DNA of 64,000 nt from contig JAWOJB010000039.1 in the NCBI GenBank assembly GCA_046484325.1, forward strand, positions 13,596 to 77,595, given 5' to 3'. This DNA is from JAWOJB01 sp046484325. GTDB lineage: Bacteria > Actinomycetota > Acidimicrobiia > Spongiisociales > ZC4RG35. The position numbers and the translations under genes are program-made. This document shows, piece by piece, positions 50,912 to 59,627 of the stretch. Under the pieces are notes generated by a model. That model was not told the origin of the DNA. It did not search any database and saw only the letters and a list, made by a program, of their open reading frames with translations. How positions within the stretch are numbered: position 1 is the stretch's first letter; every line of letters starts with the position of its first letter.

Positions 50912-52090
50912 ATGAGGAACGCCGTCATCGTCGACGCTGTCCGCACCCCGGTGGGGAGGCGCAACGGCAAGCTCAAGGACATCCACCCCGTCGACCTTGC
51001 CTCGATCCCCCTGAAGGCCCTCATCGAGCGCAACGACCTCGATCCCGCCCTGATCGAGGACGTGATCATGGGCACGGTGATGCAGACCGGCGAGCAGGGG
51101 CTCAACGTCGGCCGCAACGCCGCTCTCGCCGCCGGATTCCCCGAGGACGTCGTCGGCGTCACCATCGACCGGCAGTGCGGCTCGTCCCAGCAGTCGGCCC
51201 ACTTCGCCGCCCAGGGGGTGATGGCCGGGGCGTACGACGTCGTGGTCGCCGCCGGGGTGGAGTCGATGACGAGGATCCCGATGGGGATCACAGCCCAGCA
51301 AGGCCCCGGATTGCCGTTTGGCCCGCTCGTCATGGACCGGTACGCCCACGGCCTGGTGCCCCAGGGGATCTCGGCCGAGATGATCGCCGAGAAGTGGAGC
51401 CTCGGACGCCAGGAGCTCGACGAGCTGGCGCTCGGATCCCATCGGAGGGCCGGCCGCGCCACCGAGGAGGGCCGATTCGAGACCCAGATCGTCCCGGTGC
51501 GGGTCACGCTCGAGGACGGCGCCGAGGAGCTCATGACCACCGACGAGGGCATCCGCTGGGAGACCAGCCTCGAGAAGTTGGGAAGCCTCCAGCCTGCCTT
51601 CAAGCCCGACGGGGTGGTGACGGCCGGGAACTCCTCACAGATCTCGGATGGGGCCGCTGCGCTCCTCATCATGGCCGAGGACAAGGCCGAGGAGCTCGGC
51701 CTGGAGCCGATGGCCCGGTTCATCGCCTTCTCCATGGCCGGTGTCGACCCGGTGATGATGCTCACCGGTCCGATCCCCGCCACTTCGAGGGTGCTCGACC
51801 GGGCCGGCCTCGGGATCGACGACATCGACCTGTTCGAGGTGAATGAGGCCTTCGCGACGGTCACGGCGGCGTGGCGGATCGAGCACGGTGGGACCGACCC
51901 GATGGCGCTGTGGGAGCGGACCAACGTGAACGGCGGCGCCATCGCCCTCGGCCATCCGCTGGGGGGTTCGGGGGCGCGACTCATGACGACCCTCGTCCAC
52001 GAGTTGGTGCGAACCGGCGGTCGTTACGGCCTGCAGACCATGTGCGAGGGGGGTGGCATGGCCAACGGAACGATCATCGAGCGGATCTGA
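50912..52090 (+). CDS. Acetyl-CoA acetyltransferase (thiolase)
   Basis: 392 aa. Nucleophile Cys in TIDRQCGSSQQSAHFAAQGV, DLFEVNEAFA, NVNGGAIALGHPLGGSGAR (His) and second Cys in QTMCEGGGMANGTIIERI: a complete thiolase site. Either a degradative (beta-oxidation) or biosynthetic direction is possible; no partner genes (dehydratase, dehydrogenase) are adjacent. AGAAGGAG (50895-50902) is the Shine-Dalgarno for ATG 50912. Confidence 0.94.
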   Translation: MRNAVIVDAVRTPVGRRNGKLKDIHPVDLASIPLKALIERNDLDPALIEDVIMGTVMQTGEQGLNVGRNAALAAGFPEDVVGVTIDRQCGSSQQSAHFAAQGVMAGAYDVVVAAGVESMTRIPMGITAQQGPGLPFGPLVMDRYAHGLVPQGISAEMIAEKWSLGRQELDELALGSHRRAGRATEEGRFETQIVPVRVTLEDGAEELMTTDEGIRWETSLEKLGSLQPAFKPDGVVTAGNSSQISDGAAALLIMAEDKAEELGLEPMARFIAFSMAGVDPVMMLTGPIPATSRVLDRAGLGIDDIDLFEVNEAFATVTAAWRIEHGGTDPMALWERTNVNGGAIALGHPLGGSGARLMTTLVHELVRTGGRYGLQTMCEGGGMANGTIIERI

Positions 52091-52160
52091 TCGGCTTTGT
52101 CACTCACTTCGTGGGGGACAAAGCGCATCGCGCACTGCGCACTGCGAGACTTGTCTGCGC

Positions 52161-52415
52161 ATGGGCCTCCTCGACATCCTCATCGCCGTCGGCATCTTCG
52201 TGGTGATCTGGCGCGCCAGCCTCTGGGTCATCCGCATGCTGTCGACACCGCCCCCCGAGGTGGACCCCGAGGACGTCGTGGAGGTCGACCAGGACTTCCG
52301 GTGCAGTGTGTGCGGCACGGAGGTGACCCTGCGAATGATCAACGTCCAGGAGTCGACGCCTCCGAAGCACTGCCGGGAGGAGATGGTCCCGGTGTGGCGC
52401 CCCGGGCCCGGCTGA
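52161..52415 (+). CDS. Small membrane protein with zinc-ribbon-like tail
   Basis: 84 aa. One N-terminal TM helix (LLDILIAVGIFVVIWRASLWV, cytosolic tail after it) and an acidic spacer (EVDPEDVVEVDQ). Then comes CSVCGTEVTLRMINVQE with a third Cys in PPKHCREEMV, resembling a treble-clef zinc site with one ligand (Cys or His) from KHC. Seen next to crgA/pabA in related genomes by recollection only. Function unknown. No strong Shine-Dalgarno; the ATG was chosen for the hydrophobic start. Confidence 0.68.
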   Translation: MGLLDILIAVGIFVVIWRASLWVIRMLSTPPPEVDPEDVVEVDQDFRCSVCGTEVTLRMINVQESTPPKHCREEMVPVWRPGPG

Positions 52416-52432
52416 GTTACACGCGTGTGGTT

Positions 52433-52448
52433 CTCCACACCTGTGGAG
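52433..52448. terminator. 16-bp palindrome between convergent genes
   Basis: CTCCACA-CC-TGTGGAG is a perfect inverted repeat between the zinc-ribbon gene (ends 52415) and crgA (ends 52481), so a shared terminator is plausible. The flanks repeat CGTGTGGTT (52424-52432 and 52470-52478). Each half also resembles a DnaA box core (TTCTCCACA, one mismatch to TTGTCCACA). Confidence 0.45.
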
Positions 52449-52480
52449 GGCTCTGGGGAGAATGACAGACGTGTGGTTCG

Positions 52481-52729
52481 TCAGCGATAGCCGGTGGTCA
52501 TGAGGAACCCACCGGCGATCATCCCGAGGCCGACGAGGAGCACCCACTGGTCGAGGTCGAACACGAAGCGGAGCAGCACGAGGACCACGCCGACGGCCAT
52601 GAGCCCGGTCATGGTCACGACGTACCAGGTCGGGGAGGGCTCGTCCCGTTCGACCTTCACCTCGGTGGGGGACTGGCGACCGGACGCGGTCCGGCCTTTG
52701 CGGGGCTTGCGCTTGCGGGACTCCGGCAT
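52481..52729 (-). CDS. crgA: Cell division protein CrgA
   Basis: 82 aa. Basic cytosolic N-terminus (ESRKRKPRKGRTASGRQ) and two TM helices (TWYVVTMTGLMAVGVVLVLL; WVLLVGLGMIAGGFLMTTGY), the size and topology of CrgA, which holds FtsZ, FtsI, FtsQ and CwsA at the septum in mycobacteria. Position beside pabA and the pknB cluster matches Rv0011c. ATG 52729. Confidence 0.9.
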   Translation of the reverse strand: MPESRKRKPRKGRTASGRQSPTEVKVERDEPSPTWYVVTMTGLMAVGVVLVLLRFVFDLDQWVLLVGLGMIAGGFLMTTGYR

Positions 52730-52797
52730 GACCCGACCAGCGTAGCCTCGGTCTTCGGCGGGCCGTCCGGGACGGGCCGGTAACCTCGCCTCTCCTC

Positions 52798-53361
52798 ATG
52801 CGGGTGCTCGTCATCGACAACTACGACTCGTTCACCTTCAACCTCGTGCAATACCTGGGGGAGTTGGGCGCCGAGGTCGACGTGGCCCGCAACGACGGGC
52901 TGACGCCCGGCGAGGCCGAACGCAACCGTCCCGACCGGCTGGTGATCTCCCCCGGTCCGGGCCGTCCCGAGGAGGCAGGGGCGTCGATCGAGTTCGTGCG
53001 AACCCTCGGAACCGAGGTGCCCACCCTGGGCGTCTGCCTCGGGCACCAGGCGATCGCCGTGGCGTTCGGGGGAGCCGTCGACCGTGCACCCGAGCCCCGC
53101 CACGGCAAGACCTCCCAGATCCGCCACGACGGCAGGGGGGTGTTCCGGGACTGTGAGAACCCCTTCACGGCCACCCGGTACCACTCGCTGGCGACGGTCG
53201 AGCTGCCCGATGAGCTCGAGGTGTGCGCCTGGAGCGAGGACGGGGTGGTCCAGGGGATTCGGCACCGCGCGCTCCCGGTGACGGGCGTGCAGTTCCACCC
53301 CGAGAGCATCATGACCGTCGAGGGAAAGCGGCTCCTCGCCAACTTCCTCGAAGGCGACTGA
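52798..53361 (+). CDS. pabA: Glutamine amidotransferase, anthranilate/aminodeoxychorismate synthase component II
   Basis: 187 aa class I GATase. Start MRVLVIDNYDSFTFNLVQYL, VISPGPGRPEEAG, nucleophile Cys in LGVCLGHQAIAVAFGG, RYHSLATVELP, and catalytic His-Glu in GVQFHPESIMT. It supplies ammonia for 4-amino-4-deoxychorismate (folate) or anthranilate (Trp); sequence alone does not separate PabA from TrpG, and no synthase component I is near. The Mycobacterium homologue in this position (Rv0013) is annotated trpG/pabA. Its 3' end lies 3 bp from convergent mutY. Confidence 0.93.
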   Translation: MRVLVIDNYDSFTFNLVQYLGELGAEVDVARNDGLTPGEAERNRPDRLVISPGPGRPEEAGASIEFVRTLGTEVPTLGVCLGHQAIAVAFGGAVDRAPEPRHGKTSQIRHDGRGVFRDCENPFTATRYHSLATVELPDELEVCAWSEDGVVQGIRHRALPVTGVQFHPESIMTVEGKRLLANFLEGD

Positions 53362-53364
53362 CGA

Positions 53365-54180
53365 TCACCCCGGGAGGGCGACGCGACTCCCGTTCGGCTC
53401 GACGAGGCCGTCGGCGAGCAGGCTCTGGATGGCGGCCTCCACCCGATCGGTCGACAAGCCCGTCCGCACCGCCAACCCGGCGCGATCTCCGGGACCGTCG
53501 AGCAGGGCCCGCAGCACCGCTCCTCGCGCCTCACGGTGCGAGCCTGGGAACCGGCCCTGTGGCGGAACCGGGACGCGCACGGCCGGATCGGCACACCACG
53601 CGGCCACCGGGCACCGATCGCACGCCGGTCGCGGGCGGCAGATGGTGGCACCGAGGTCCATGACCGCCTGGTTCCAATCGGAGGCGACGTCGACTTCGAG
53701 CGCGGCATCGGCAGCCTCTTCGAGGTCGCGTCCCGTCAAGGCGCGGCCGTTCCAGCGTGACAGGACCCTGCGCAGGTTGGTGTCGATCGCCGGTAGCGAC
53801 ACCCCGAAGGCGAAGCAGGCGACGGCAGCGGCGGTGTACCGCCCGACCCCGGGGAGTCGTATCAGCCCGGCGACCGACTCGGGCCAGCCGTGCTCGGACA
53901 CGATCGCTGCGGTCTGGCGGAGCCGCACCAGCCGCCGGGGATAGCCCAACCCATCCCAGCGGGCGAGCGCGTCGGCGATGGGCGTCGAGGCCAGGGCGGC
54001 GGGGGTGGGATACCGGATGAGGAAGGCCGGGTACCGGTCGGCCACCCGGCCGGCCTGGGTCTGCTGGAGCATCACCTCGCTCACGAGGATCGCCCAGGGG
54101 TCGGTGGTCCGCCGCCACGGGAGGTCACGCCGATTGAGGCGGTACCAGCCGAGGAGTGCGGCGTTGCGGGCGGACGCCAC
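53365..54180 (-). CDS. mutY: A/G-specific adenine glycosylase with non-standard C-terminus
   Basis: 271 aa. HhH-GPD core: PWAILVSEVMLQQTQAGRV (catalytic Glu), WDGLGYPRRLVRLRQTA, LPGVGRYTAAAVACFAFG with catalytic Asp in AIDTNLRRVLSRW, and the 4Fe-4S ligands CRPRPACDRCPVAAWC (C-x6-C-x2-C-x5-C). The usual NUDIX-like 8-oxoG reader domain (about 130 residues) is absent; residues about 215-271 instead resemble a short winged helix (AVLRALLDGPGDRAGLAVRT, TDRVEAAIQSLLADGLVE). Recognition of A opposite 8-oxoG may therefore differ. GTG start at 54180. Confidence 0.9.
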   Translation of the reverse strand: MASARNAALLGWYRLNRRDLPWRRTTDPWAILVSEVMLQQTQAGRVADRYPAFLIRYPTPAALASTPIADALARWDGLGYPRRLVRLRQTAAIVSEHGWPESVAGLIRLPGVGRYTAAAVACFAFGVSLPAIDTNLRRVLSRWNGRALTGRDLEEAADAALEVDVASDWNQAVMDLGATICRPRPACDRCPVAAWCADPAVRVPVPPQGRFPGSHREARGAVLRALLDGPGDRAGLAVRTGLSTDRVEAAIQSLLADGLVEPNGSRVALPG

Positions 54181-54185
54181 GCCGC

Positions 54186-56144
54186 TCAGGGCGGCGGTGC
54201 CGTCGTGGTGGTGGTCTCGGGCGTCGTGGTGGTGGTAGTGGTCGGTGGCACGTACACGCCCAGGCTGACGTTGACCGTCGTGCCCTTCGGCACCACCACC
54301 CCGCCCTCCGGCACCTGGGCCACCACCCGGCCGTCGAGGTCTGGGTCCTCCACCTCGATGGTGGTCGCCGCGACCCGTAGCACGAGCCCGAGCGCCCGGA
54401 GCTCGGCCTCGGCCTCATTCCGGGTGAGGCCGAACAGGTCGGGGACGGACACCGGCTCGACCCCGTCGGACACGATCACGATCACCCGGCTCGGAACCGG
54501 CACCTCGGTGTCGGCGGGAGGATCGGTGCGGATCACCCGACCCCGCTGGACGGTGTCGGAGAATTCGGTCTGCTCCTCCCAGGTGAGGTTGAGGGCCGCG
54601 AGGCGCGAGAAGGCCTCGCTGGCGGTGAACCCGCTGAGGTCGGGAAGGAGCACAGACTCGGCCCCGGCGGCCACCACCAGGTCGATCGCCGATCCCACCG
54701 GAGCCTGGATACCCGGCAGCGGGCTCTGGGCGATGACGGTGCCGGGCTCGCGGTCCGAGGTCTCGTCCAGCGTGACATTGCCGACCGTGAACTCCGCTTC
54801 CCGTATCAGGTCCTCGGCGTCCTCCTGGGTCAGCCCGATGAGCGGTGGCACCGCGAAGGTCTCCTCGCCGGCGGACACCACGAGCTGGACCGTCGACCGC
54901 GCCTCGACCTCGGTGCCGGCCGGGGGCTCGGTTCTGATCACGAGGCCCTCGTCGACCTCCTCGCTCGCCTCCCTGACCAGGGTGACGACCAGGTTCACCT
55001 GCTGGAGCGCGGTGAGAGCATCGGACTCGCTGAAGCCGGTCACATCGGGGACCACCACGAGCTCGGTCTCCGAGCCTCCCAGGTTGAGCAACCGGAAGGT
55101 GAAGAACAGCAGCACCCCGAGGGTCACGAGCAGGGCGAACACGCCGACGATGAAGGGGACGTTGGAGGGAGCCGGCTCCTCGATCTCGCGATAGACCTCG
55201 TCGGGCGGGGCGGTCGGTGGAGGGACCGGCGGCATCATCTGGGTGCGCCCATCCGCCACGGCTGCAGCGGCGGCGGCTCCGGTGGCGGCGGCGACCGGTG
55301 GCGGCATCGCCGCCGGGGTCTCGCCGCTGAGCACCCGCAGGAGGTCGGCGCGCATGTCGCCGGCCGATTGGTACCGCATCCCCGGGTCTTTCTGGAGGGC
55401 CCGCATCACCACCTCGTCCAGGGGTCCTGGAACGTCGGAGTTGTGGGCCGAGGGGGGCGTCACCTGGGTCGAGACGTGCTGGAAGGCAACCGCCACGGGG
55501 CTGTCGCCCGAGAAGGGCGGCCGCCCGCTCAGCATCTCGTAGAGCACCACCCCCAGCGAGTAGACGTCGGAGCGGCCGTCCGCCGCCTCTCCCTGCGCCT
55601 GCTCGGGGCTGAAGTAGGTGGCGGTACCGATCACGGCCCCGGTGCGGGTCAGCTCCTGACTGTCGTCCCAGGCCCGGGCGATCCCGAAGTCGGTGACCTT
55701 CACGGTGCCGTCGGGGGCGAGCAGGATGTTGCCCGGCTTCACGTCCCGGTGGACGACCCCCGCCCGGTGGGCGACGGTGAGGGCTGCGGCCACCTCCGAG
55801 GCGATCTCGGTGGCCCGCCGGGGGAGCAACGCTCCCTCGGATCGCAGGACGTCGCGGAGCGATCGTCCCTCCACCAGCTCCATGACGATGAAGTAGGTCG
55901 AGTCGACCTGGCCCCAGTCGTAGATGCCCACGATGTTGGGATGGGTGAGGTTGGCGGCGGCCTGGGCCTCACGCCGGAACCGCTTCACGAAGGCCTCGTC
56001 CGAGCTGAACTGCGAGTGCAGCACCTTGATGGCGACCTGCCGGCCCAACAGGCCGTCGCGGCCGCGATAGACGTCGGCCATGCCGCCTCGGGCGAGGTGG
56101 GTGGTCAGCTCGTAACGGTCGGTGAGGGAGTGGGGGAGATCCAT
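54186..56144 (-). CDS. pknB: Serine/threonine protein kinase PknB with four PASTA domains
   Basis: 652 aa. Kinase domain (about 10-275): LARGGMADVYRG, Lys40 in VAIKVL, HRDVKPGN (132-139), DFG (152-154), and activation-loop threonines in ELTRTGAVIGTATY (Thr166, Thr168, Thr174, Thr176). An Ala/Pro linker precedes one TM helix (about 329-350) and four outer PASTA repeats opening VPDVTGFSESDA, VPPLIGLTQEDA, LPDLSGFTASEA and VPDLFGLTRNEA. The tail is PPTTTTTTTPETTTTTAPPP. PASTA domains sense muropeptides or lipid II; PknB controls wall synthesis through CwlM and the MviN pseudokinase. No pknA is adjacent, unlike mycobacteria. Start ATG 56144. Confidence 0.96.
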   Translation of the reverse strand: MDLPHSLTDRYELTTHLARGGMADVYRGRDGLLGRQVAIKVLHSQFSSDEAFVKRFRREAQAAANLTHPNIVGIYDWGQVDSTYFIVMELVEGRSLRDVLRSEGALLPRRATEIASEVAAALTVAHRAGVVHRDVKPGNILLAPDGTVKVTDFGIARAWDDSQELTRTGAVIGTATYFSPEQAQGEAADGRSDVYSLGVVLYEMLSGRPPFSGDSPVAVAFQHVSTQVTPPSAHNSDVPGPLDEVVMRALQKDPGMRYQSAGDMRADLLRVLSGETPAAMPPPVAAATGAAAAAAVADGRTQMMPPVPPPTAPPDEVYREIEEPAPSNVPFIVGVFALLVTLGVLLFFTFRLLNLGGSETELVVVPDVTGFSESDALTALQQVNLVVTLVREASEEVDEGLVIRTEPPAGTEVEARSTVQLVVSAGEETFAVPPLIGLTQEDAEDLIREAEFTVGNVTLDETSDREPGTVIAQSPLPGIQAPVGSAIDLVVAAGAESVLLPDLSGFTASEAFSRLAALNLTWEEQTEFSDTVQRGRVIRTDPPADTEVPVPSRVIVIVSDGVEPVSVPDLFGLTRNEAEAELRALGLVLRVAATTIEVEDPDLDGRVVAQVPEGGVVVPKGTTVNVSLGVYVPPTTTTTTTPETTTTTAPPP

Positions 56145-56170
56145 GGGGGGAACCCGGGAGATGGTAGCGG

Positions 56171-57631
56171 TCAGTCCCTGGGAGACAGCCATGCCTCGAT
56201 GATCCGGGCGGCGATCGGGGCCGCCACCGACCCGCCGGTGGCCGATTCGCCGGCACCGCCGCCATCCTCGAGCATGACCGCCACGGCGATGCTCGGCGCC
56301 TCGACGGGGGCGAATCCGATGAACCAGACATCGGGTGCTCCGGCCCCCGAGCTCTGGGCGGTGCCGGTCTTGCCGGCGACCCGAACGCCCGGGATCGCGG
56401 CCCGGCGCCCGGTTCCCTCGGTCACCACCCGCTCCATCATCTGGGAGAGCACCGCCGCCGTTGCCGGTGAGAGCGATCTCCCCAGGGTGGCGACCGGATA
56501 CTCCTCGACGGTCTGGCCGTCGGCGTCGAACAGCTGGGTGACCAGCCGTGGCTGCATGAGCTCGCCGCCGTTGGCAACCGCCGCAGCGGTCATCGCCATC
56601 ACGAGGGGGGTGGCCCGGACGTCGCGCTCGCCGAGCGAGCTCTGGGCCAGAGCGGCGTCGTCGTTGGCGAGGGCCCGGGTGGGGAAGGCCGAGACGGCGA
56701 CCTCCCACGGGAAGCGGATCGTGCGATTGAAGCCGACGGCCTCGGCGGTCTCCCCCATCGGAACGGCGCCCACGTCGATGCCGAGCTGGGCGAACACCGT
56801 GTTGCAGGACCGGACGTAGCCGAGCGAGACGGTCACCGTGTCCCCGGATCCACACTGCTCCCCGTCGTAGTTGGAGATCGTCGCGGTCGAACCGGGGAGC
56901 GGGAAGGTGGCGAGGTCGAGGTACTCGGTCTCGGGGCCCGCCACCCCCGAGTCGAAGGCCGCGCCTGCCACCACGGTCTTGAACGTGGACCCCGGGGCGG
57001 CCAGCTCCTTGGTCGCCCGATCCCGAAGGGGCTCGTCGGGATCGTCGAGCAGGCGCCTGCGCTCGGCGATCGCCCCCGGCCCGAGCAGCAGCGAGGCGTC
57101 GTAGGAGGGGGAGGAGACCAGCACGAGCACGTCGCCGGTGGAGGGCTGGATCGCCACGATCGCCCCCCGCCTCCCGTCGAGGGCGTCGAGGGCAACCTGG
57201 TGGACGGCGGGGTCGATGGTGATCTGCAGGCTGTTGGGGCGGAGGTCGCGTCCCAGGAGCACCGCCAGGAGGTCGGAGATCGTCAGGTCCCGCTTGGACC
57301 GGAGCTCGTCGGCGAACGCCAGTTCCAGACCCGTCGACCCCGCCAGGCGGGAGATGTACCCCACGACGTGGGTGAAGGCCGGCCCGCCCAGGTACTCGCG
57401 CAGGTAGGACTGGGGCAGATCGGAGTCGGGGACCGATCGGGCGAGCACAGTGCCGTCCGCCGTCACGATCACACCCCGCTCCTTGCCGGCCCGCGAGATG
57501 GCGGTTCGAGCGTTGCGAGGGTCGTCCCGGTACCGGTCGACGGCAATCACCTGATACCAGGTCGTGGCGGCGAGCAGAACGAGGAAGCCACCCATCAGGG
57601 CTGCCACCAGCCGGCGGGCGGGCCCGTTCAC
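56171..57631 (-). CDS. pbpA: Class B penicillin-binding protein PbpA
   Basis: 486 aa. N-terminal TM (LVAALMGGFLVLLAATTWYQ), dimerisation domain, and transpeptidase with STFK (Ser215-Lys218), SCN (275-277) and KTGTAQ (421-426). A transpeptidase partner for RodA in septal/elongation peptidoglycan synthesis. GTG start 57631 overlaps the rodA stop (GTGA), so the pair is co-translated. It is a direct neighbour of the kinase that regulates it, as in Mycobacterium. Confidence 0.95.
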   Translation of the reverse strand: MNGPARRLVAALMGGFLVLLAATTWYQVIAVDRYRDDPRNARTAISRAGKERGVIVTADGTVLARSVPDSDLPQSYLREYLGGPAFTHVVGYISRLAGSTGLELAFADELRSKRDLTISDLLAVLLGRDLRPNSLQITIDPAVHQVALDALDGRRGAIVAIQPSTGDVLVLVSSPSYDASLLLGPGAIAERRRLLDDPDEPLRDRATKELAAPGSTFKTVVAGAAFDSGVAGPETEYLDLATFPLPGSTATISNYDGEQCGSGDTVTVSLGYVRSCNTVFAQLGIDVGAVPMGETAEAVGFNRTIRFPWEVAVSAFPTRALANDDAALAQSSLGERDVRATPLVMAMTAAAVANGGELMQPRLVTQLFDADGQTVEEYPVATLGRSLSPATAAVLSQMMERVVTEGTGRRAAIPGVRVAGKTGTAQSSGAGAPDVWFIGFAPVEAPSIAVAVMLEDGGGAGESATGGSVAAPIAARIIEAWLSPRD

Positions 57632-58923
57632 GTGGACTCCTCGTGTGAAACGACGGCCAGGAGCCCGATGATGAGGAAGTTGCCGAGCAGGGACGACCCG
57701 CCGTACGACATGAAGGGCAGGGTGATGCCCGTGAGCGGCACGACCCGCAGCACCCCACCGATGATGAGGAAGGTCTGGAATCCCACGGTGAACCCGAGGC
57801 CGGTGGCGAGCAGCTTGCGGAATCGGTCCCGAGAGCGCAGAGCGATCCCGAAGGCGACGGCCACCGTCAGGGCGTAGAGGCAGAGCACCGCCACGGAGCC
57901 GGCGAACCCGAACTCCTCGGCGACCGCAGCGAAGATGAAGTCGGTGGAGGCGTTGGGGACGAGGTCGGGCCTCCCCACCCCCGGTCCGGAGCCGGCCAGG
58001 CTGCCACTCGCCATCCCGAACAGGCCCTGGGCGATCTGATACCCGGAGCCCTCGAAGTCGGCGAAGGGTCGTAGCCACGCCTCGACCCGCACCCGGACGT
58101 GGTCGAAGGCGTACCACGCCACCACGGCGGCGGCCCCGGCCAGCATCCCTCCGGCGACCAGATAGCCGCGCTCACCGGTCGCGGCGTAGAGCATCGCGAC
58201 GAAGACCCCGAACAGGAGCAATGACGCGCCGAGGTCGCGCTGGGCGACGAGCACGAGAAGGCTGCCCGCCCACACCACCGCCAGCGGGAGCAGCTGCCGG
58301 GGTTCGGGCACACGCACCCGACCGAGCCGGCGGCGGGCACCGGAGAGGGCGGGCTGGCGGTCGGCCAGGTACGCCGCCAGGAAGACGACGAGGAGCACCT
58401 TGGCCAGCTCGGCCGGCTGGAGGTTGAGCTCGACGATGCCGAGATCGACCCGCACCCACAGCCGCGACCCGTTCACGGCGTATCCCTTGACGGGCAGAGG
58501 TCCCTCGCTCGGAAGGGCGGGGAGGGCGAGCAGCCCGAGCGAGGCAAGCAGGAGCAGGTAGCGATAGCGGCGGAGGGTCTCGGTGCCGGCCCGCGACAGC
58601 CAGATGACGCCGACGGCGGCCAGACCGGCACCGATGACGAGCCACCATCGCTGGAGGGCCGCCCTGGCCGGATCGAGCCGGTAGATCATGATCAAACCGA
58701 ACACCGTGATGAGGGCGACCGGAGGGAGCAGCAGCGGGCTGGCTCCTGGCGCCGTGCGCCGGATCAGTGCCTGGAGGCCGAGGAACGTGAGCGCCACCGT
58801 CATCATCGACAGGCCGACCGTGGCATCCGGCCCGCTCCCCGAGGCCAGTTTGACGAGGGTGAGCCCCAGTCCGGCGAGGGCTGCGGCTCCGAGGAGGAGG
58901 CCGCCCTCGAGGCGTGCGGTCAT
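57628..58923 (-). CDS. rodA: SEDS peptidoglycan glycosyltransferase RodA/FtsW
   Basis: 431 aa, about 12 hydrophobic segments. SEDS landmarks: KGYAVNGSRLWVRVDLG, LQPAELAKVLLVVFLAAYLA (Pro-Ala-Glu-x-x-Lys), VAQRDLGASLLLFGVF with the essential Asp, and the C-terminal LPFMSYGGSSLLGNFLIIGL. It polymerises glycan strands from lipid II with PbpA as partner. ATG 58923 overlaps pstP by 4 bp. Confidence 0.95.
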   Translation of the reverse strand: MTARLEGGLLLGAAALAGLGLTLVKLASGSGPDATVGLSMMTVALTFLGLQALIRRTAPGASPLLLPPVALITVFGLIMIYRLDPARAALQRWWLVIGAGLAAVGVIWLSRAGTETLRRYRYLLLLASLGLLALPALPSEGPLPVKGYAVNGSRLWVRVDLGIVELNLQPAELAKVLLVVFLAAYLADRQPALSGARRRLGRVRVPEPRQLLPLAVVWAGSLLVLVAQRDLGASLLLFGVFVAMLYAATGERGYLVAGGMLAGAAAVVAWYAFDHVRVRVEAWLRPFADFEGSGYQIAQGLFGMASGSLAGSGPGVGRPDLVPNASTDFIFAAVAEEFGFAGSVAVLCLYALTVAVAFGIALRSRDRFRKLLATGLGFTVGFQTFLIIGGVLRVVPLTGITLPFMSYGGSSLLGNFLIIGLLAVVSHEEST

Positions 58924-59627
58924 GGCTCGACGTCGACGACCAGGGCGGTGATGTTGTCGTGGCCGCCGGCGCGGTTCGCCGCCTCCACCAGCCCCCACAC
59001 CGCCTCCTCGGGGGTGCCCAGCTGGAGGATCTCGTGGATCTCGGCCTCCGACAGCATGCCGCTCACCCCATCCGAGCAGAGGAGCAGGCGATCGCCCGCC
59101 CGGAACACCACGTCGTCGCGATCGACCTCGAGCCGGTAGGTGAGCCCCAGGGCCCTGGTGAGCATGCTCCGGTGGGGGTGGCCGACCGCCTCCTCGGCCG
59201 TGATCTTCCCGGAGGCCACGTACTGGCGGACCACCGTGTGGTCCTCGGTGATCTGCTCGAGCCGACCCTCTCGTAGCAGGTAGGCCCGGCTGTCGCCCAC
59301 GTGGGCGAGGCGGCCTACCAGGTCGTCACCCAGCTCGACGAGGGTCAGCGTGGTGCCCATCCCCGCCAACTCCGGCTTGCGGGTCGCCTCCTCGAGGATG
59401 GCGCTGTTGGCGGCCAGGACGCGCTCTTCGACGCTGCCGTCGACGGCGAGGGCATGTTCGACGGCCATCTGAGATGCGACCTCGCCGGCCGCGTGCCCGC
59501 CCATGCCATCGGCCACCATGACCACCACGGGCCCCTCCCCCCGTCCGGCGGTCGACGGATGCACCGAGTCCTGGTTGACGGGACGGAGACGTCCCTGGTG
59601 CGAGGCGACCGCCCACAGGTAGCTCAT
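58920..59627 (-). CDS. pstP: PP2C-type Ser/Thr phosphatase PstP, catalytic domain only
   Basis: 235 aa. PPM motifs RPVNQDSVHPS, VMVADGMGGHAAGEVAS, GMGTTLTLVEL, LAHVGDSRAYLLREG, LLLCSDGVSGML and GGHDNITALVVDV; all metal aspartates present. It reverses PknB phosphorylation. Mycobacterial PstP has a TM helix and outer domain after the catalytic part; this one ends at VVDVEP and would be cytosolic. ATG 59627 overlaps fhaB by 4 bp. Confidence 0.95.
   Translation of the reverse strand: MSYLWAVASHQGRLRPVNQDSVHPSTAGRGEGPVVVMVADGMGGHAAGEVASQMAVEHALAVDGSVEERVLAANSAILEEATRKPELAGMGTTLTLVELGDDLVGRLAHVGDSRAYLLREGRLEQITEDHTVVRQYVASGKITAEEAVGHPHRSMLTRALGLTYRLEVDRDDVVFRAGDRLLLCSDGVSGMLSEAEIHEILQLGTPEEAVWGLVEAANRAGGHDNITALVVDVEP

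Noticed and set aside
54186..54300. Poly-Thr tail of PknB as a frameshift artefact
   Set aside because: Similar TTTTT stretches occur in the M1 peptidase, a lipoprotein and the anti-sigma factor, so it is a genuine compositional habit of exported segments here.
57628..57652. Possible second parS near pbpA start (TTCACGTGG and GTGTGAAAC)
   Set aside because: The two half-sites are separated and do not form the GTTTCACGTGAAAC palindrome.
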